Of a stretch of DNA of 42,500 nt, positions 11,080 to 21,859 are shown one piece after another (positions within the stretch are counted from its first letter, which is position 1; every line of letters begins with the position of its first letter). The position numbers and the translations under genes are program-made. The notes beneath the pieces are model-generated. The model saw nothing but the letters and a program-made list of their open reading frames with translations. It was not told the origin of the DNA and searched no databases. Source of the stretch: Chrysomallon squamiferum (lineage: Eukaryota; Mollusca; Gastropoda; Neomphalida; Peltospiridae); the NCBI GenBank assembly GCA_012295275.1, contig CM022667.1, forward strand, positions 3,842,001 to 3,884,500. Reading direction: 5' to 3'.

Positions 11080-11340
11080 TATCTTTTAATATAAACCATT
11101 TATACATCTGTTTTAATAAAAAAAATACACTTCATTTAATATATAACATTTACAACATTAATTTTGTTTTAATATGAAATACAGAATCTGTATTATATAT
11201 CTAAAAATAATAATAGGTTTAAATTTTATATTGTTTCATTCTATCTTGTCTGTCTACATGTCTGTCTGTACACATACAAACAAATATATAAATACATAGA
11301 GAATATACATACACATGTACATAAACTGATCAACCCAAAT
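11080..11340. other. AT-rich non-coding
   Basis: No frames or motifs worth calling; short CTGTCTGT and ATACA units near the end. Confidence 0.55.
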
Positions 11341-11344
11341 GCAG

Positions 11345-11520
11345 ACACATTATTATTATTATTATTTTAATATTATTATTATTTAAATTTTTATTATTAT
11401 TATTTTCTTTTTTCTTTTTTTATATATATTATTACTATTTTTTATAATTTTTATTGTATTACTATTTATTATTATTATTATTATGATTATTATTATTATT
11501 ATCTTGTGTTTAATTGTGTT
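11345..11520. repeat. (ATT)n-rich tract
   Basis: Interrupted ATT runs with T-rich gaps. Confidence 0.9.
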
Positions 11521-11753
11521 TTACTGTTTTCTGTTAAATCCTTCATGGAAAAAAAATAAAAATAAAAAAAAAATGAAAGAAAATATGTCCCAGATGATTT
11601 GTGATTATCCCTGTATCAGTGTTTATCACAGAGAATGTCAGAAACAATTTTCATTTATTTCAACTTCAAACTTTCCCATTTTTCTGCACTTCCTCAACAA
11701 AGAGCCAAACCGCGTAACTCTAATTCCATTTCTGTCTGTGGTTTCCTCCACAG

Positions 11754-11801
11754 ATACCAGAGCTCCCAAGCACACCAGTGGCTGGAGCAAACAGACATAT
11801 G
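11754..11801 (+). CDS. Possible 48-nt exon with strong acceptor
   Basis: A very good polypyrimidine acceptor (TTTCTGTCTGTGGTTTCCTCCACAG) precedes the segment. It reads IPELPSTPVAGANRHM in phase 0 and ends at a weak donor GTACCA. The other two frames are also open over this span, so openness says little. The sequence is unusually G+C-rich for the region. Without a better donor it could instead be a terminal exon or simply unique intron sequence. Confidence 0.25.
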
Positions 11802-11879
11802 GTACCAGTTAGCATTTTCTGTGAAACTTTTTTTTTTTTTTTTTTTTTATTGGATTCAGACTTAAGGTAGAAATATATT

Positions 11880-12140
11880 TATGTATTCAAAAAGCAGTGA
11901 GTTTTGTCAATAGTTGTTAGCTGAAGAGGAAAATCTCTATATCTGCAGCATGTTACAGGTTTGCCAAATGAAAAACATGTGTTCTGGTGCCACTATGTCT
12001 AGCACAAACCTGGCACCCAGATTCGGTTTCATATCTCAGGTCTGTTTTACCTCCTGCAAGTCAGGGGGAGATCTGGAGGGGAGGTTAGGTGGGTGGAAAA
12101 CAGTTCTTGTTTATGTATTTTATGTTCTGTGGTAATTGCT
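11880..12140. other. G+C-richer unique island
   Basis: Unique sequence with a 73-codon frame (ends 12135) and an acceptor-like CATATCTCAG at 12039, but all three frames are open after it, so coding cannot be claimed. Could be exon, untranslated region or old element. Confidence 0.35.
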
Positions 12141-12266
12141 GAAGTTGATGGTAGAGAAGAAATATATGTATGTGAATGTTTTTCAACATAGATCTTCATT
12201 TAATACAGTTGCAGGGTTTTTTTTCTCAGTAATTACATATACATTACATAGGTACATGCATATCAA

Positions 12267-12640
12267 ACATTCATACACACACACACACACACATACACAC
12301 ATGCACACACATACATAGGCATGCATGTATACATGCATACATACATATGTTGTGTGCATGTGTGTGCAGAGGTGAGTTTGTATTTATACATATTTAAAAG
12401 TTTAGATATATGTGTTTGTGGGGGTGTGTGTTTGTACATACAGAAACATATACATACACTCATGCATACATGAAAATATGCATAGATATTTATATACAAA
12501 CTTATCCACTTAGACACACATATACATACATATATACAAACATAAAGACACATATATGCATACATTCAGAACACACACACACACACACACTCATACACAG
12601 ACAGACACACACACATAGACACACACACACACAAAACTAC
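12267..12640. repeat. CA/TA/TATG compound repeat region
   Basis: Several AC runs (about 12270-12310, 12571-12590, 12605-12633) separated by ATACAT and TGTG units. Frames in both strands are His/Thr or Val/Cys read-throughs. Confidence 0.85.
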
Positions 12641-12845
12641 AGCCACTAGTTGTAGCAAGTAACATGCTAGAAGACTGCTAATGAGGACTGATCCCATGTA
12701 ATCTCAGTTCCAGAGTAGAACTGTATCACAGAGTTAATAACAGATTACAAAGGAATGTAACTCTGGTGTTTAGAATAGTTTTGTGACAGTCAATGTGTCA
12801 AATTAACATTACTCTGGGTTTTTCTTTCCTCACTTTCCACTGACA
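12641..12845. other. Unique non-coding patch
   Basis: Non-repetitive, no supported exon. Confidence 0.5.
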
Positions 12846-12879
12846 ATGGTTTGTAATGTTCATACCTATATCTGTTTGT

Positions 12880-13675
12880 TTTGTTTGTTTTTTCTCTTAT
12901 TCTCTTGTCTACATATCTCTGTCAGTATTATTTATATCTGCCTGCCTGTCTGTCTGTACGAGACTGATTGTGCGTGTTTCTGTCTCTCTCTCACTCTCTC
13001 TCATATATATATATATATATATGGTGTTATATATATATATATATTATTATTTTGTTTCTGGCCACTTATTTATTCTTTCTTTTTCAGACGTTTGGTGTGT
13101 CTGTGTTTGTGTATAGTTATGTATATCATTGTCTGTCTCTGTCATTGTTTTTTTCCTCCATTTTTTTTATCTGACTTTATCCTTTTTCATGTTCCAAACT
13201 CCGTCATCCCATTAATGTTATTCTCACTTTTATTTTATTTTAGTTCCCTTTCATTTCTCATTATTCTTTTTCTCTGTCAGACTTCATCTCTTTATCTTAT
13301 ACACCACATGTTATCTTTATTTTTATTTCATACTTTTTTATGTTTTACACATATTATCTTTATTTTTATTTCATACTCACTTTATTTCCATTTCTTTACC
13401 TCATTTCAGTTACTTTTTCTCCATTTGAAACTCTCAGTCTTTTGTTTTATTTCATTCTTCCTGTCAATCATTTTCTTTCCTTCCTTCTTTCTGTCTTTCA
13501 CTCCTTGCTTTCCTTCTCTCTTTAACTCTCTTTCTACCCCCTTACTTTCTCTTTCTATCTCTGTTTCTCTTCTTCCCATCCTTTTTGTCTCTTCTGCATT
13601 TCTCTCACTATCTCTGTCTATCTCTATGTATCTATCTATCTTTCTATTTCTTCTACTACTACTATAACATATGCT
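12880..13675 (+). repeat. Pyrimidine-rich strand-biased tract
   Basis: About 800 nt in which the + strand is overwhelmingly T and C with irregular TTTC, CTCT, CTTTATTTTT units. A TA/AT hairpin lies at 13003-13045. The 273-codon frame spanning it is Phe/Leu/Ser-rich and is explained by this bias. The tract ends abruptly at a short GA run (13681-13699). Confidence 0.8.
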
Positions 13676-13796
13676 GAAGCTGAGAGAGAGAGAGAGAGCT
13701 GATAGTTTAAACAGAGATGAAAGATGAAGCATTGGGTGCCTGATGTCATGAACATATGAAAAAAAAGGAGAAGCCAAAAAAAAAAAAAAAAATCCG

Positions 13797-13900
13797 ATTC
13801 CATGTGCTAAAATCTACATTGGCCAGACAGGCAGGCGCCCAGTGACTTGAAAAACCATTTCAAAAATGGTTTACAATTTGTGCAGATGTTTTTGCAGAGA
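13797..13900 (+). pseudogene. GIY-YIG endonuclease-like retroelement fragment
   Basis: Reads IPCAKIYIGQTGRRP, then a frameshift of one base gives PSDLKNHFKNG. The pattern 'PC..xYIGQTGR..xxRLKEH' is characteristic of the GIY-YIG endonuclease domain carried by Penelope-like elements and some other retroelements. Only about 30 codons remain, immediately after a run of A residues at 13774-13792, and no reverse transcriptase is visible nearby. It is a short decayed piece, and the exact parent element cannot be fixed. Confidence 0.55.
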
Positions 13901-14030
13901 TAGTGTGTAGAATCAGCTTGCTCCTTCTCTCACTCATTTGAACAGTTTTGGAGAAGATTTTTATTCTTTGCACAGCTTAAGTCTTCCTCTGTTGTGATAC
14001 CTACTCTCGTTACTGGAGAGCAAATGTATA

Positions 14031-14073
14031 ACACACACACACAGACGCACACACACACACACACACACACACA
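14031..14073. repeat. (AC)n microsatellite
   Basis: AC run with one GACG interruption. Confidence 0.95.
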
Positions 14074-14441
14074 TGGTTCTTCTCATTGTTATGTTAATCA
14101 GAACAAGAGAACAGAGCTAATAAAAGATTGTAAATATGTTGTTGTTGGAAGTGTTAAATTGATAACAGCGTGGTGATTCTTAGAGGTTTCTTTTTCCTTT
14201 TTTTTCTCTGTTGTGTTTTTGTTTGTAAGTGTTAGAAAAGTAATAAATGTTTTAGTTTGGTACGTGGTGCTCGATGTTTCTTTTGAATTGTAAGGACAGT
14301 GCTAGTAGCAGCACTTACTTTAAGTTATTATAATAGAAAATTGTTTATGTATGAGATAGAGTTTACAAAACATCTGTGGAATTCAGAAAAAGAAAGAGGT
14401 AGATAGGTAAAGAAAGAGAGAGAGAAAGAGATACAGTGAAG

Positions 14442-14469
<28 letters not shown>
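14442..14469. repeat. (AC)n microsatellite
   Basis: Fourteen AC units preceded by a GA-rich stretch (14395-14430). Confidence 0.95.
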
Positions 14470-14475
<6 letters not shown>

Positions 14476-14905
14476 AGATTACTCAATATTATTCACTGTC
14501 TCTCTCAGTCTTTTGTTTTATTTCATTCTTTCTATCTCTAACATTCTTTCTTTCTTTTGATGTGTTAATTATAAGATTTTTGTTCATATTCCATGATATT
14601 ATAGCAGCCATTATTTGCAGCTTTCTTCCAAGTAATTAATTTATTTTTTGTATTGTTAATGTATATGTGTAGTGATTATAAACTAACATTCTAAATATAT
14701 CTTATTTATTTACAAGTGGGTATATCATTTATTTCTCCTGGGTAACCTTTGCTAATAATAAAGAATAACATTAATATTATGACAATTGGAATATTGCATC
14801 TAACTGACAAGCATGTTAAAATAATGAAACAACTTTTAATCATAGATTTAACCACTACTTTACTGGATATAGGATATGAAATAATGTGTTGTTGTTGTGA
14901 TGGTG
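14470..14905. other. AT-rich non-coding
   Basis: No supported gene; the 82-codon frame at 14749-14997 reads into the GT repeat and is not trusted. Confidence 0.55.
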
Positions 14906-14909
14906 GTGA

Positions 14910-14963
14910 TGTGTGTGTGTATGTGTGTGTGTGTGTGTCTGTGTGTGTGTGTCAGTGTGTGTT
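14910..14963. repeat. (GT)n microsatellite
   Basis: GT units with AT, CT and CA interruptions. Confidence 0.9.
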
Positions 14964-15480
14964 TTTTGTGCCTGTGTCTATGTTTTACATAAATTAGGTA
15001 TCATTTTACATGTAAATGTATATCAATAACCATTACATTATATGTTTCTTCATTTATTTACATAATGCATTTATGGAAAACTATATTTGTATTATAACAA
15101 ACTGTATTCATTTCCTAATTTAAATAATAATACTTATATGACTTTGCACTGGATTATTTTTGTATATTTGTAATATCATCCAACAAAGCTTTTGAGTAAT
15201 TACCATTTATCTATATTGTGCTTAAATAATTATATTAGTTTTCTGTTTCACACACCAAACAAACACAGTGACACGCATACACACATATACCATACACAGA
15301 GAGAGAGGTAGACACAAGATGTGCACAGACAACACATAGACAAATGTATGTTTTACATACTGTCTGTCCTGAGTGTGTGTGGGTGTGGGTGGGTGTGTCA
15401 TGCTAATATGTTTCCACTGATAAATCCCACACAGGTATAAGTTACACTATTACACTGTTTATCGTGTGAAATATCTGTGT
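14964..15480. other. AT-rich non-coding with CA/GT patches
   Basis: Irregular CA units at 15250-15350 and GTGG units at 15373-15398. No supported exon. Confidence 0.55.
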
Positions 15481-15660
15481 GTATAACATCCCTGACAGAA
15501 ACCTGCAACATCTGAACTGATCAGTTCAACAGGTGGCAGCAGCTAGAAACCTCTCTAACCAGGGCCCTGAACCCTGCAGGAGATGGCGCCACCGTTCATC
15601 ATAATCTAAAGTGGCAGCCATTTTGGTCTCTTCTGTCTGTAATCTGTCTTCTTTCATTTG
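15480..15660. promoter_or_regulatory. G+C-richer unique block with CTCF-like motif
   Basis: Holds CAACAGGTGGCAGCAG at 15527-15542. This resembles the CTCF core 'CCASYAGRKGGCRS', matching 12 of 14 positions by eye. A GGCGCC palindrome lies at 15585-15590 and GCAGCCATTTTGG at about 15614. The same CAACAGGTGGC occurs at 29832. Binding is not shown; short motifs arise by chance. Confidence 0.25.
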
Positions 15661-16690
15661 AGGCACCACAGTGAATGCGAAGAACAGATAGTGTTGCAGA
15701 TTATGTACTTGGTAAATGCTTTATACAGGCTATCAGGAGATGTAAGAACAGGTGGCTTTAATAGGTGTGTGTTTCTGGCTTTTATGTGGTTATAATTATA
15801 CACTAAACATTTACAGACAGCTGGACAGATAGTCTCATACTCACACATGTGTGTATCTTCCTTTTATGTGAATGTAAGTGTACTTAATTGGTACTGTGAC
15901 GGGGACAAACAGGCTGAGGGTCAGAAGTACATGTATTTGTACATATTTACAGAAAATAAAATAATTCACTTAATGAAAAGTTGCAGTTATAGTGTTATTC
16001 CTGTTGTTTCCTAATACACTCAAACTAAAAGTTTTTATAGGTATAAATGTGATTTTAAACATCTCTATTACATCTAAATATCTCTGTTGAATCCTAAACC
16101 TATACTGATGCTATTTTTCATAACTATACCTAAATTATCAGTTGTTCTTAAATGTCTTATTGTTCCAGAATGTCTCATTTGTCTCTCAGTTGTATCTTAC
16201 AGAAATTTCTCTATCATTTCTTTCTGTGATGTTTCTGTCTGTCATTGTTAATTAACATTAAATGTCCCTACTTCATATTTGTTTATCATTCTAAAGTGTT
16301 AGTGACTTTGTTTTCACTGGTTTTCCCATTCTAGCCACTTTTGTTGTTAATAATGTATGTGTTGTGTGTGTGATTATATATATAAAATCAAAGAACTTGG
16401 TTCATGTTGCCACATGTGTAAACATCAAAAGAACAGCCGATCCAAGACATTCCATGCATCACTGAAGCATGTGCATGTACAACTATGACAATATTTTTCC
16501 ACATGGAACACTAAATGTGTATTATTTAAGCATGTACATATACACAGATAATTGTTTTATTTTTGAAAAATGTGCTCATTAATTACTACAAATTATAATA
16601 AATGGCTGTATGGTTACTGGAGCAGTGAACATTATTATAACAATGAATATGAATGCATAAATTGAGACAAGAACTTTCAGATACAGCTTA
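15661..16690. other. Non-coding unique sequence
   Basis: AT-rich with few repeats. A minus-strand 64-codon frame (15654-15848) has no support. Nothing else seen. Confidence 0.5.
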
Positions 16691-17060
16691 AACTTTTTTT
16701 GTTTCAATGTAATTCTGATTATCCATCCAGCACCGCTGATATGTGTCTGTGCTTGCAGCCAACCTGTTGCACATTAGTGTAGCTAAAATATACTCTGGTG
16801 CTCAACCAATTTAATGTGCACTTGCTTTTAAATTGCTCAAAAGAGAGGGGCAATGGTAATCAGATGTTCATTCACATTTTTGGCCAGCTTAGAGGAAGGA
16901 GCTGGCTGTGGAGTTGTTGTGTGTGGTTCTAGGTGTTCTGACTGTTTTAAAATGGGCTCCACCTTAGCGAGGTGGTCATGATGTTTACTGTGGGGCAGTC
17001 AGTTAGTCAGTGCAAACATATCACAACTCCATAACTGTGTATTTTTGTTTATGGCTTCGG
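16690..17060. other. Unique, more complex block
   Basis: About 370 nt with little simple repeat and moderate G+C. It has no good splice-bounded frame. Could be conserved non-coding sequence or an old element. Confidence 0.35.
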
Positions 17061-17229
17061 ACCATGTGATTTTTATTTTATTAAAATCTTGGGTATTTAT
17101 GTACCTTATGTTTCTATTATTGGTTTAGAACAAAGGTTTATTGGGAAGTGGAGGGGGCTTTTTCAGTATAATATTTCAAAAAAAATGTTCAGTGATAATC
17201 CACTTAAAAAAATTAGAACAGTACTTATC

Positions 17230-17400
17230 TATGGGAATTTGTTCAGTACTACTTTAATGGAACATATATAAGTATTAATCTAATGGAACAAATATATACT
17301 AAACCAGTGGAATATATATGCATTACTAGAATATGTACAGTATTAATCCACTTGAACATGTATTAAACACCATTAATCCAACAAAATACATTTGTGGATG
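17230..17400. repeat. Degenerate short tandem repeat
   Basis: Phrases such as 'TATTAATCTAATGGAACA' recur with roughly 30-60 nt spacing; heavily diverged. Confidence 0.55.
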
Positions 17401-18154
17401 CGATCACATAGTGTTTATTTTTGAATAATAATAATACAAATTTAATTTTAATATGTACTGATAGATGATGAAACAAAATAAGGTAAAGAAAAAAAACAAA
17501 AACAATTATAGTGCATTTTTTATTACATATATTAAACAGATAATGCAGATATTATTACAACACTTGAAAGAAATTAAAAAACAGAAACAAGAAAAGAAAT
17601 ATAGTGGGAAGTTCTAATATATTAATATTTAAAATCTCAACAACAAAAAGAAACATTAATAAAAATTAAAGCCTCAAACCCCCCCAAAAAACGAAGAAAA
17701 AAAACAACTAAATAAATAAAAAAGAGAGTTTTATTATTATTTTAAATTACATGTTACCTGTCGATTACAGATTTAGATTCTATTAAAGTAAGAACACTTC
17801 AAATAATACAGGTGTTACATGTTATATTGAAAAATAACTCTTTGATGTGTACACATTCTTCAGTGTCATAATGTTTGTATCAAGGAAGTTTATGAATTAA
17901 GCAGGACTATATTGCATGTTTTAAAGTCATTCTTTTTATAGACTAATGTAACAGTTTAATACTGAAACATTAAAACTGAAAGTAATTGAAAACTGCCCAG
18001 ATTCCATAACCCCCCCAAAAAAAAACTGTCAGGGGATGCTGATTAATCGAGATGGTCTCTCTGATGAGGTTTGGATACGATTTATAGACAGAGTTGTAAT
18101 CAATATCTATGTGACTTAAATAAATATTGAAGATTCCTGCATGAACATAATGGT
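17400..18154. other. A-rich non-coding
   Basis: A-rich + strand with AAAAC/AAAAG units and no frame of note. Confidence 0.55.
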
Positions 18155-18181
18155 GATAATAATAATAATAATAATAATAAT
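18155..18181. repeat. (AAT)n microsatellite
   Basis: Nine units. Confidence 0.9.
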
Positions 18182-18199
18182 GAGATGCTATTTAAAACT

Positions 18200-18520
18200 T
18201 ATCAGAGATAATACTGAGTGATAGATAACATTGAGGTATCATGTAGACACTGGTGATAGACAACCCTGAGATATTATACAGACATTGTGATAGATAACAC
18301 TGAAGTATCATGTAGACATTGGTGACAGATAACACTGAAATATCACACAGACATTGTGATAGATAACATTGAAATATCTTGTAGACACCTGTGATAGATA
18401 ACACTAAGATATCATGTAACACTGATGATAGATAACACTAAGATATGATGTAGACATTGTGATAGAAAACACTGGGATATGATGTAGACATTGGTGATAG
18501 ATGATAATACTGAGGTGTCC
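18200..18520. repeat. About 41-bp minisatellite
   Basis: Units of the form 'GTGATAGATAACACTGA.ATATCATGTAGACATTG' repeated about eight times with 10-25% divergence. The minus-strand frames across it are repetitive translations, not genes. Confidence 0.9.
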
Positions 18521-18562
18521 TGTGCAAGAAGAATTAGTGTTTATGCTGTTAACCCAGATAAT

Positions 18563-18566
<4 letters not shown>

Positions 18567-18598
<32 letters not shown>
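18567..18598. repeat. (AC)n microsatellite
   Basis: Sixteen units. Confidence 0.95.
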
Positions 18599-18602
<4 letters not shown>

Positions 18603-18619
18603 CACACATTGTATTAATT

Positions 18620-19200
18620 ATAGATGTCCTTTGTATTAAACCTGAGGTGTTCTCTATAAACTTGTAATTTACAATGTACATTATATTAATATTGAGATGT
18701 TCTCTGTTTATAAGCAGTTAATAATGTCCTGTTTAGTAAACCTTAGGTGTTCTCCATTGTAAGGTTACTGAGATATGTTCCAACCTGAACACATATTTTC
18801 ACTCAGTTTATAGATCAACTATATACTGTTTTAATACTGAGATATTCTCTATAAGTTGGTGTCCTTTATAAGAAGGTTAGTACTAATTAGAAGGTATATA
18901 AAAGGTTGTTTTGTTTGTTTTATAATACTCTGTAGGTTTGACACATGATGAGAAACAGATTAATGGTATAACAATAAAAGTAGGTTAATGCTGATATTGA
19001 GGTGTCCTGTATAAGCAGGTTATTACTAATACTTGAGTGTCTTCTTGTTTAGTGAGCATTTTAATTTTTTCACTTAGTCTGTTAGTGAACAGTGTATTAA
19101 TACTGAGGTGTCCTCTGTAAACAGGACAGTGCTATGGTCACTTAGCTGGTTAGTGAACGCTGTATTATTTCTGAGGTGTCCTCTATCAGGAGGTTGGTAT
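18620..19200. repeat. Decayed repeat with 'CTGAGGTGTCCTCT' core
   Basis: The phrase 'TACTGAGGTGTCCT(C/G)TATAA' or close variants recurs at about 18640, 18690, 18740, 18835, 19000, 19105 and 19170. Near these lie 'AGGTTA' or 'TTAGTGAAC'. The last unit of the 41-bp array (about 18510) has the same core, so the two arrays may share an origin. Confidence 0.7.
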
Positions 19201-19450
19201 ATGATATACTCCAGGCTGGACACATGGCAACTCTGTTTTCACTTAGTATTGGGCATCACTCGACACCCAGACCAACATACACTGTTAATGAGAGAATGGC
19301 GCCTCCACTATTTTCTTTTCTAATCGCTACACATGTGTTGTAGAGTCTGTGTTTATCTTACCGGCCCTGGCGGCAGATTTGCAGTTGTTTTATGGCCACA
19401 CTCCAGCCATGCTGCTAACACATGTCTGTCTTCGTTCTATCGCCTGTGTT
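19200..19450. other. G+C-richer unique island
   Basis: Includes GGCGCC at 19298 and CCGGCCCTGGCGG near 19360. No splice-bounded frame is convincing; the T-rich continuation gives Phe-rich frames. Confidence 0.35.
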
Positions 19451-19802
19451 TCTATCACTATTTATTTTTTCTCCTGTCGAAAAGTTTTTATATTTTGTTT
19501 ATTTATTATTTATTTTTTTTATGTTTTTTTTTTTTTATGGGTTTTTTTCATCTATTTCTCACACCTTGTAGTTTATGTAATGATGGTGTTTTTTTTTGTT
19601 TGTTTTTTTGTTTGTTTTTTGCTGTCTGTAAATGTGATGTATATATGGGAGATGAATTTTAAATTTTTAAATGGTATATGATAGATATTTAGTGATATAT
19701 ATATATTTGTTTCTTAATTAATTTTAAAAAAATGTTTGGATTTCATATTTAGATATATATATATATATATTTTTTTATATTTATTTATTTTTGTTTATCA
19801 AT

Positions 19803-19805
<3 letters not shown>

Positions 19806-19873
<68 letters not shown>

Positions 19874-19976
19874 ATAATAATCACATGCGCATGCACACAA
19901 ACACAAATACACACACACACACACACACACACAACAACAACAACCAAAAAAACCCAATACAAAACACAACAACAAC

Positions 19977-20004
<28 letters not shown>
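19806..20004. repeat. Compound (CT)n - (AC)n - poly-A
   Basis: About 32 uninterrupted CT units (19806-19870), then AATAAT, AC runs to 19932, CAA units and a 28-nt A-run (19977-20004). Confidence 0.95.
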
Positions 20005-20007
<3 letters not shown>

Positions 20008-20079
20008 AAAAAAATAAAGAAAAGTAGTAGAAGAAGATGAAGTGAATAAAAAAACCCAAAACAATTAAGAAGAACAGTA

Positions 20080-20262
20080 ATGAAGCTTGATGGCATCATT
20101 TCAGAGAGAAATAGAGTTATCTCTGTTAAAATGGCTGATATTGACAGAAATGTGTGTGAATGGGTTTATTGCATTTTCGATTGTCTGAGAGAGACGCCCG
20201 AGGGACATTTGTGTCGCTTGTGGTCGTTTTCAAGTCTCAACTCAGAAATCAATCTTATGTGA
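20080..20262 (+). CDS. Possible small ORF or first exon
   Basis: An open frame of 60 codons in non-repetitive, G+C-richer sequence. A second ATG inside it (20131, context AAAATGG, reading MADIDRNVCEWVYC) has a favourable start context. A donor-like ATGTGAGT sits at the very end (GT at 20259). No hydrophobic signal or known domain is visible; the middle has several cysteines and acidic residues. If spliced at 20258 it leaves two bases, and joining directly to the candidate exon at 20713 would create an immediate stop, so those two are not a compatible pair. A chance ORF or a 5' untranslated exon is equally possible. Confidence 0.22.
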   Translation: MKLDGIISERNRVISVKMADIDRNVCEWVYCIFDCLRETPEGHLCRLWSFSSLNSEINLM

Positions 20263-20700
20263 GTCTTCAGAACCGAATTTTACTCTGGGCTGAATTTTGG
20301 ATGCAATCAGATCAGTTTAAAACAGCTTAAAACAATGTTTTTGGATAAAATGCTGATTTTCACACCATAGACTCTTGAGATTTTTTATTGTAGAATTTGG
20401 TAAAAAAAAAGAAAAAAATTGGAACTTTGTAGAAAATGTCTGACATATATTTTGATACTGAAATCAGCATTTGGTCAAAATAAAAATGTATGTAAGACAT
20501 CAGAAATCTGCAACATTTGACCAAAATTTGAAATTTTATAGGGAAGATCTGAGAAAATTTTCAAATCTTTCCATAGTATCTTCTGAGTGTTAGGAATTCT
20601 CGTATTTTTAGTATGTATTTGACAGGGTTTCCTGTACAGCTGTATTGAAATGTAAAAAAAGTTTATCTGTTATATTTATGCAATCTCTATAACTTGGTGT
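20263..20700. other. Unique AT-rich non-coding
   Basis: Non-repetitive. Two phrases around 'GAAATCAG..TTTGG/GACCAAAAT' recur weakly. No supported exon before 20713. Confidence 0.45.
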
Positions 20701-20712
20701 ATGGTTTTATAG

Positions 20713-20754
20713 CTGAATTTGTGGAAGACTGGCTCGATGATTGATAAGTGTAGC
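20713..20754 (+). CDS. Possible 42-nt microexon
   Basis: Bounded by an acceptor TGGTTTTATAG (ending 20712) and a consensus donor GTAAGT at 20755. Fourteen complete codons read LNLWKTGSMIDKCS in phase 0. A second frame reads EFVEDWLDD then stops, so the segment could also be a terminal coding exon. The third frame is closed at once. It stands as a small island of unique sequence before a long CT tract. Both splice sites are good, but the segment is short and no homologue is recognised. Confidence 0.3.
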
Positions 20755-20822
20755 GTAAGTATTTTATTTACTGAACTTTATGATTTGAAAATATGAAATT
20801 ATGATTCAGTATTATTGCTATC

Positions 20823-20826
<4 letters not shown>

Positions 20827-20903
<77 letters not shown>

Positions 20904-20914
20904 GTCTGTCTGTT
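20827..20914. repeat. (TC)n then (TCTG)n microsatellite
   Basis: About 36 perfect TC units to 20899 then four TCTG units. Confidence 0.95.
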
Positions 20915-20999
20915 GTCTGTCTAGTTCTCATCTTTTTATCCAGTGTGAATTATAGTTCATATTTTGTTTTTTTTGTTTTCTCTCTCTGTGTTTTAGTTC

Positions 21000-21395
21000 T
21001 CAACTTTTTCTTTTAAAAAAATATAAATTTCAGCATCCACTTTGTCATTCTGATTTTTCTCTTTTTATAGTATTTCCCTATTATGTATGTAAAAAAAAAA
21101 AGTAAACAAATATGAAAATTTCTAATACACCAAAGTGAAAAATACTTTCAGTGATATTAACATAATTATGACAATTGAATTTCTTTTTATAAAAATATAT
21201 TATTTATATTTCAAAAAAAAAACAACCCAAAAAATCAATACTGTACAAAATAATTTTAATTTGTCTGATCTAGTTTTCACAATAAGTTGCTTTTTTTTTT
21301 TCTCTTATGCTTAGTGTATCATCTTTCCTCAGTATAGAACATTTTTGATAAAAGATTTTTTTGATGGCAATAAGAAAAATAGTCAGTGATAGTTA
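21000..21395. other. AT-rich non-coding
   Basis: Short A and T runs; no supported frame. Confidence 0.55.
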
Positions 21396-21399
21396 TATC

Positions 21400-21830
21400 T
21401 TTTGAATGAATGAATAGTAAGATAAACTAATGGATGGCATTCTTGTACAGCTGGATGGACAGATGAATGAATAAATTAATATTTTAATGGATATAAAGAT
21501 GAATGAATGATATACTGGCCAATAAATTGATGAATAGATGGAATAAGGAATTGAAGTCTTAATGGATAGAAACAAGTACATGTGGATGGAGAGAATTAAA
21601 AGACAGATAAATGAGTTAAAGTAGTAATTGAATGAAGGATGGAAATATGTGTATGAATGATTGGATAGATAACAGATGGCCAGATAAGTTGATGAATACA
21701 TAGATGAATGAATGAATATATTAATGTATGGAAAGATGGATGAATGAAGGGACAGATTCATAGAGATGATAGATGGACAGACCAACTGATACATGGACAG
21801 AATGAATGTACAGCTAAATAACTAACTAAA
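21400..21830. repeat. Degenerate GAATGAATGGATGGA repeat
   Basis: ATGAATGA / GATGGA / AGATAGAT units repeat irregularly for about 430 nt. The 133-codon minus-strand frame is its Ser/Ile/Tyr-rich translation. Confidence 0.85.
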
Positions 21831-21859
21831 TAAGGGACAATCTTCAATGAACTAAAATT

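Noticed and set aside
12846-13667. Longest open frame, 273 codons
   Set aside because: It lies entirely in a pyrimidine-rich tract, so stops are rare by composition; Phe/Leu/Ser/Ile-rich with no domain or splice context.
21393-21794. 133-codon minus-strand frame
   Set aside because: Translation of GAATGAATGGATGGA repeats.
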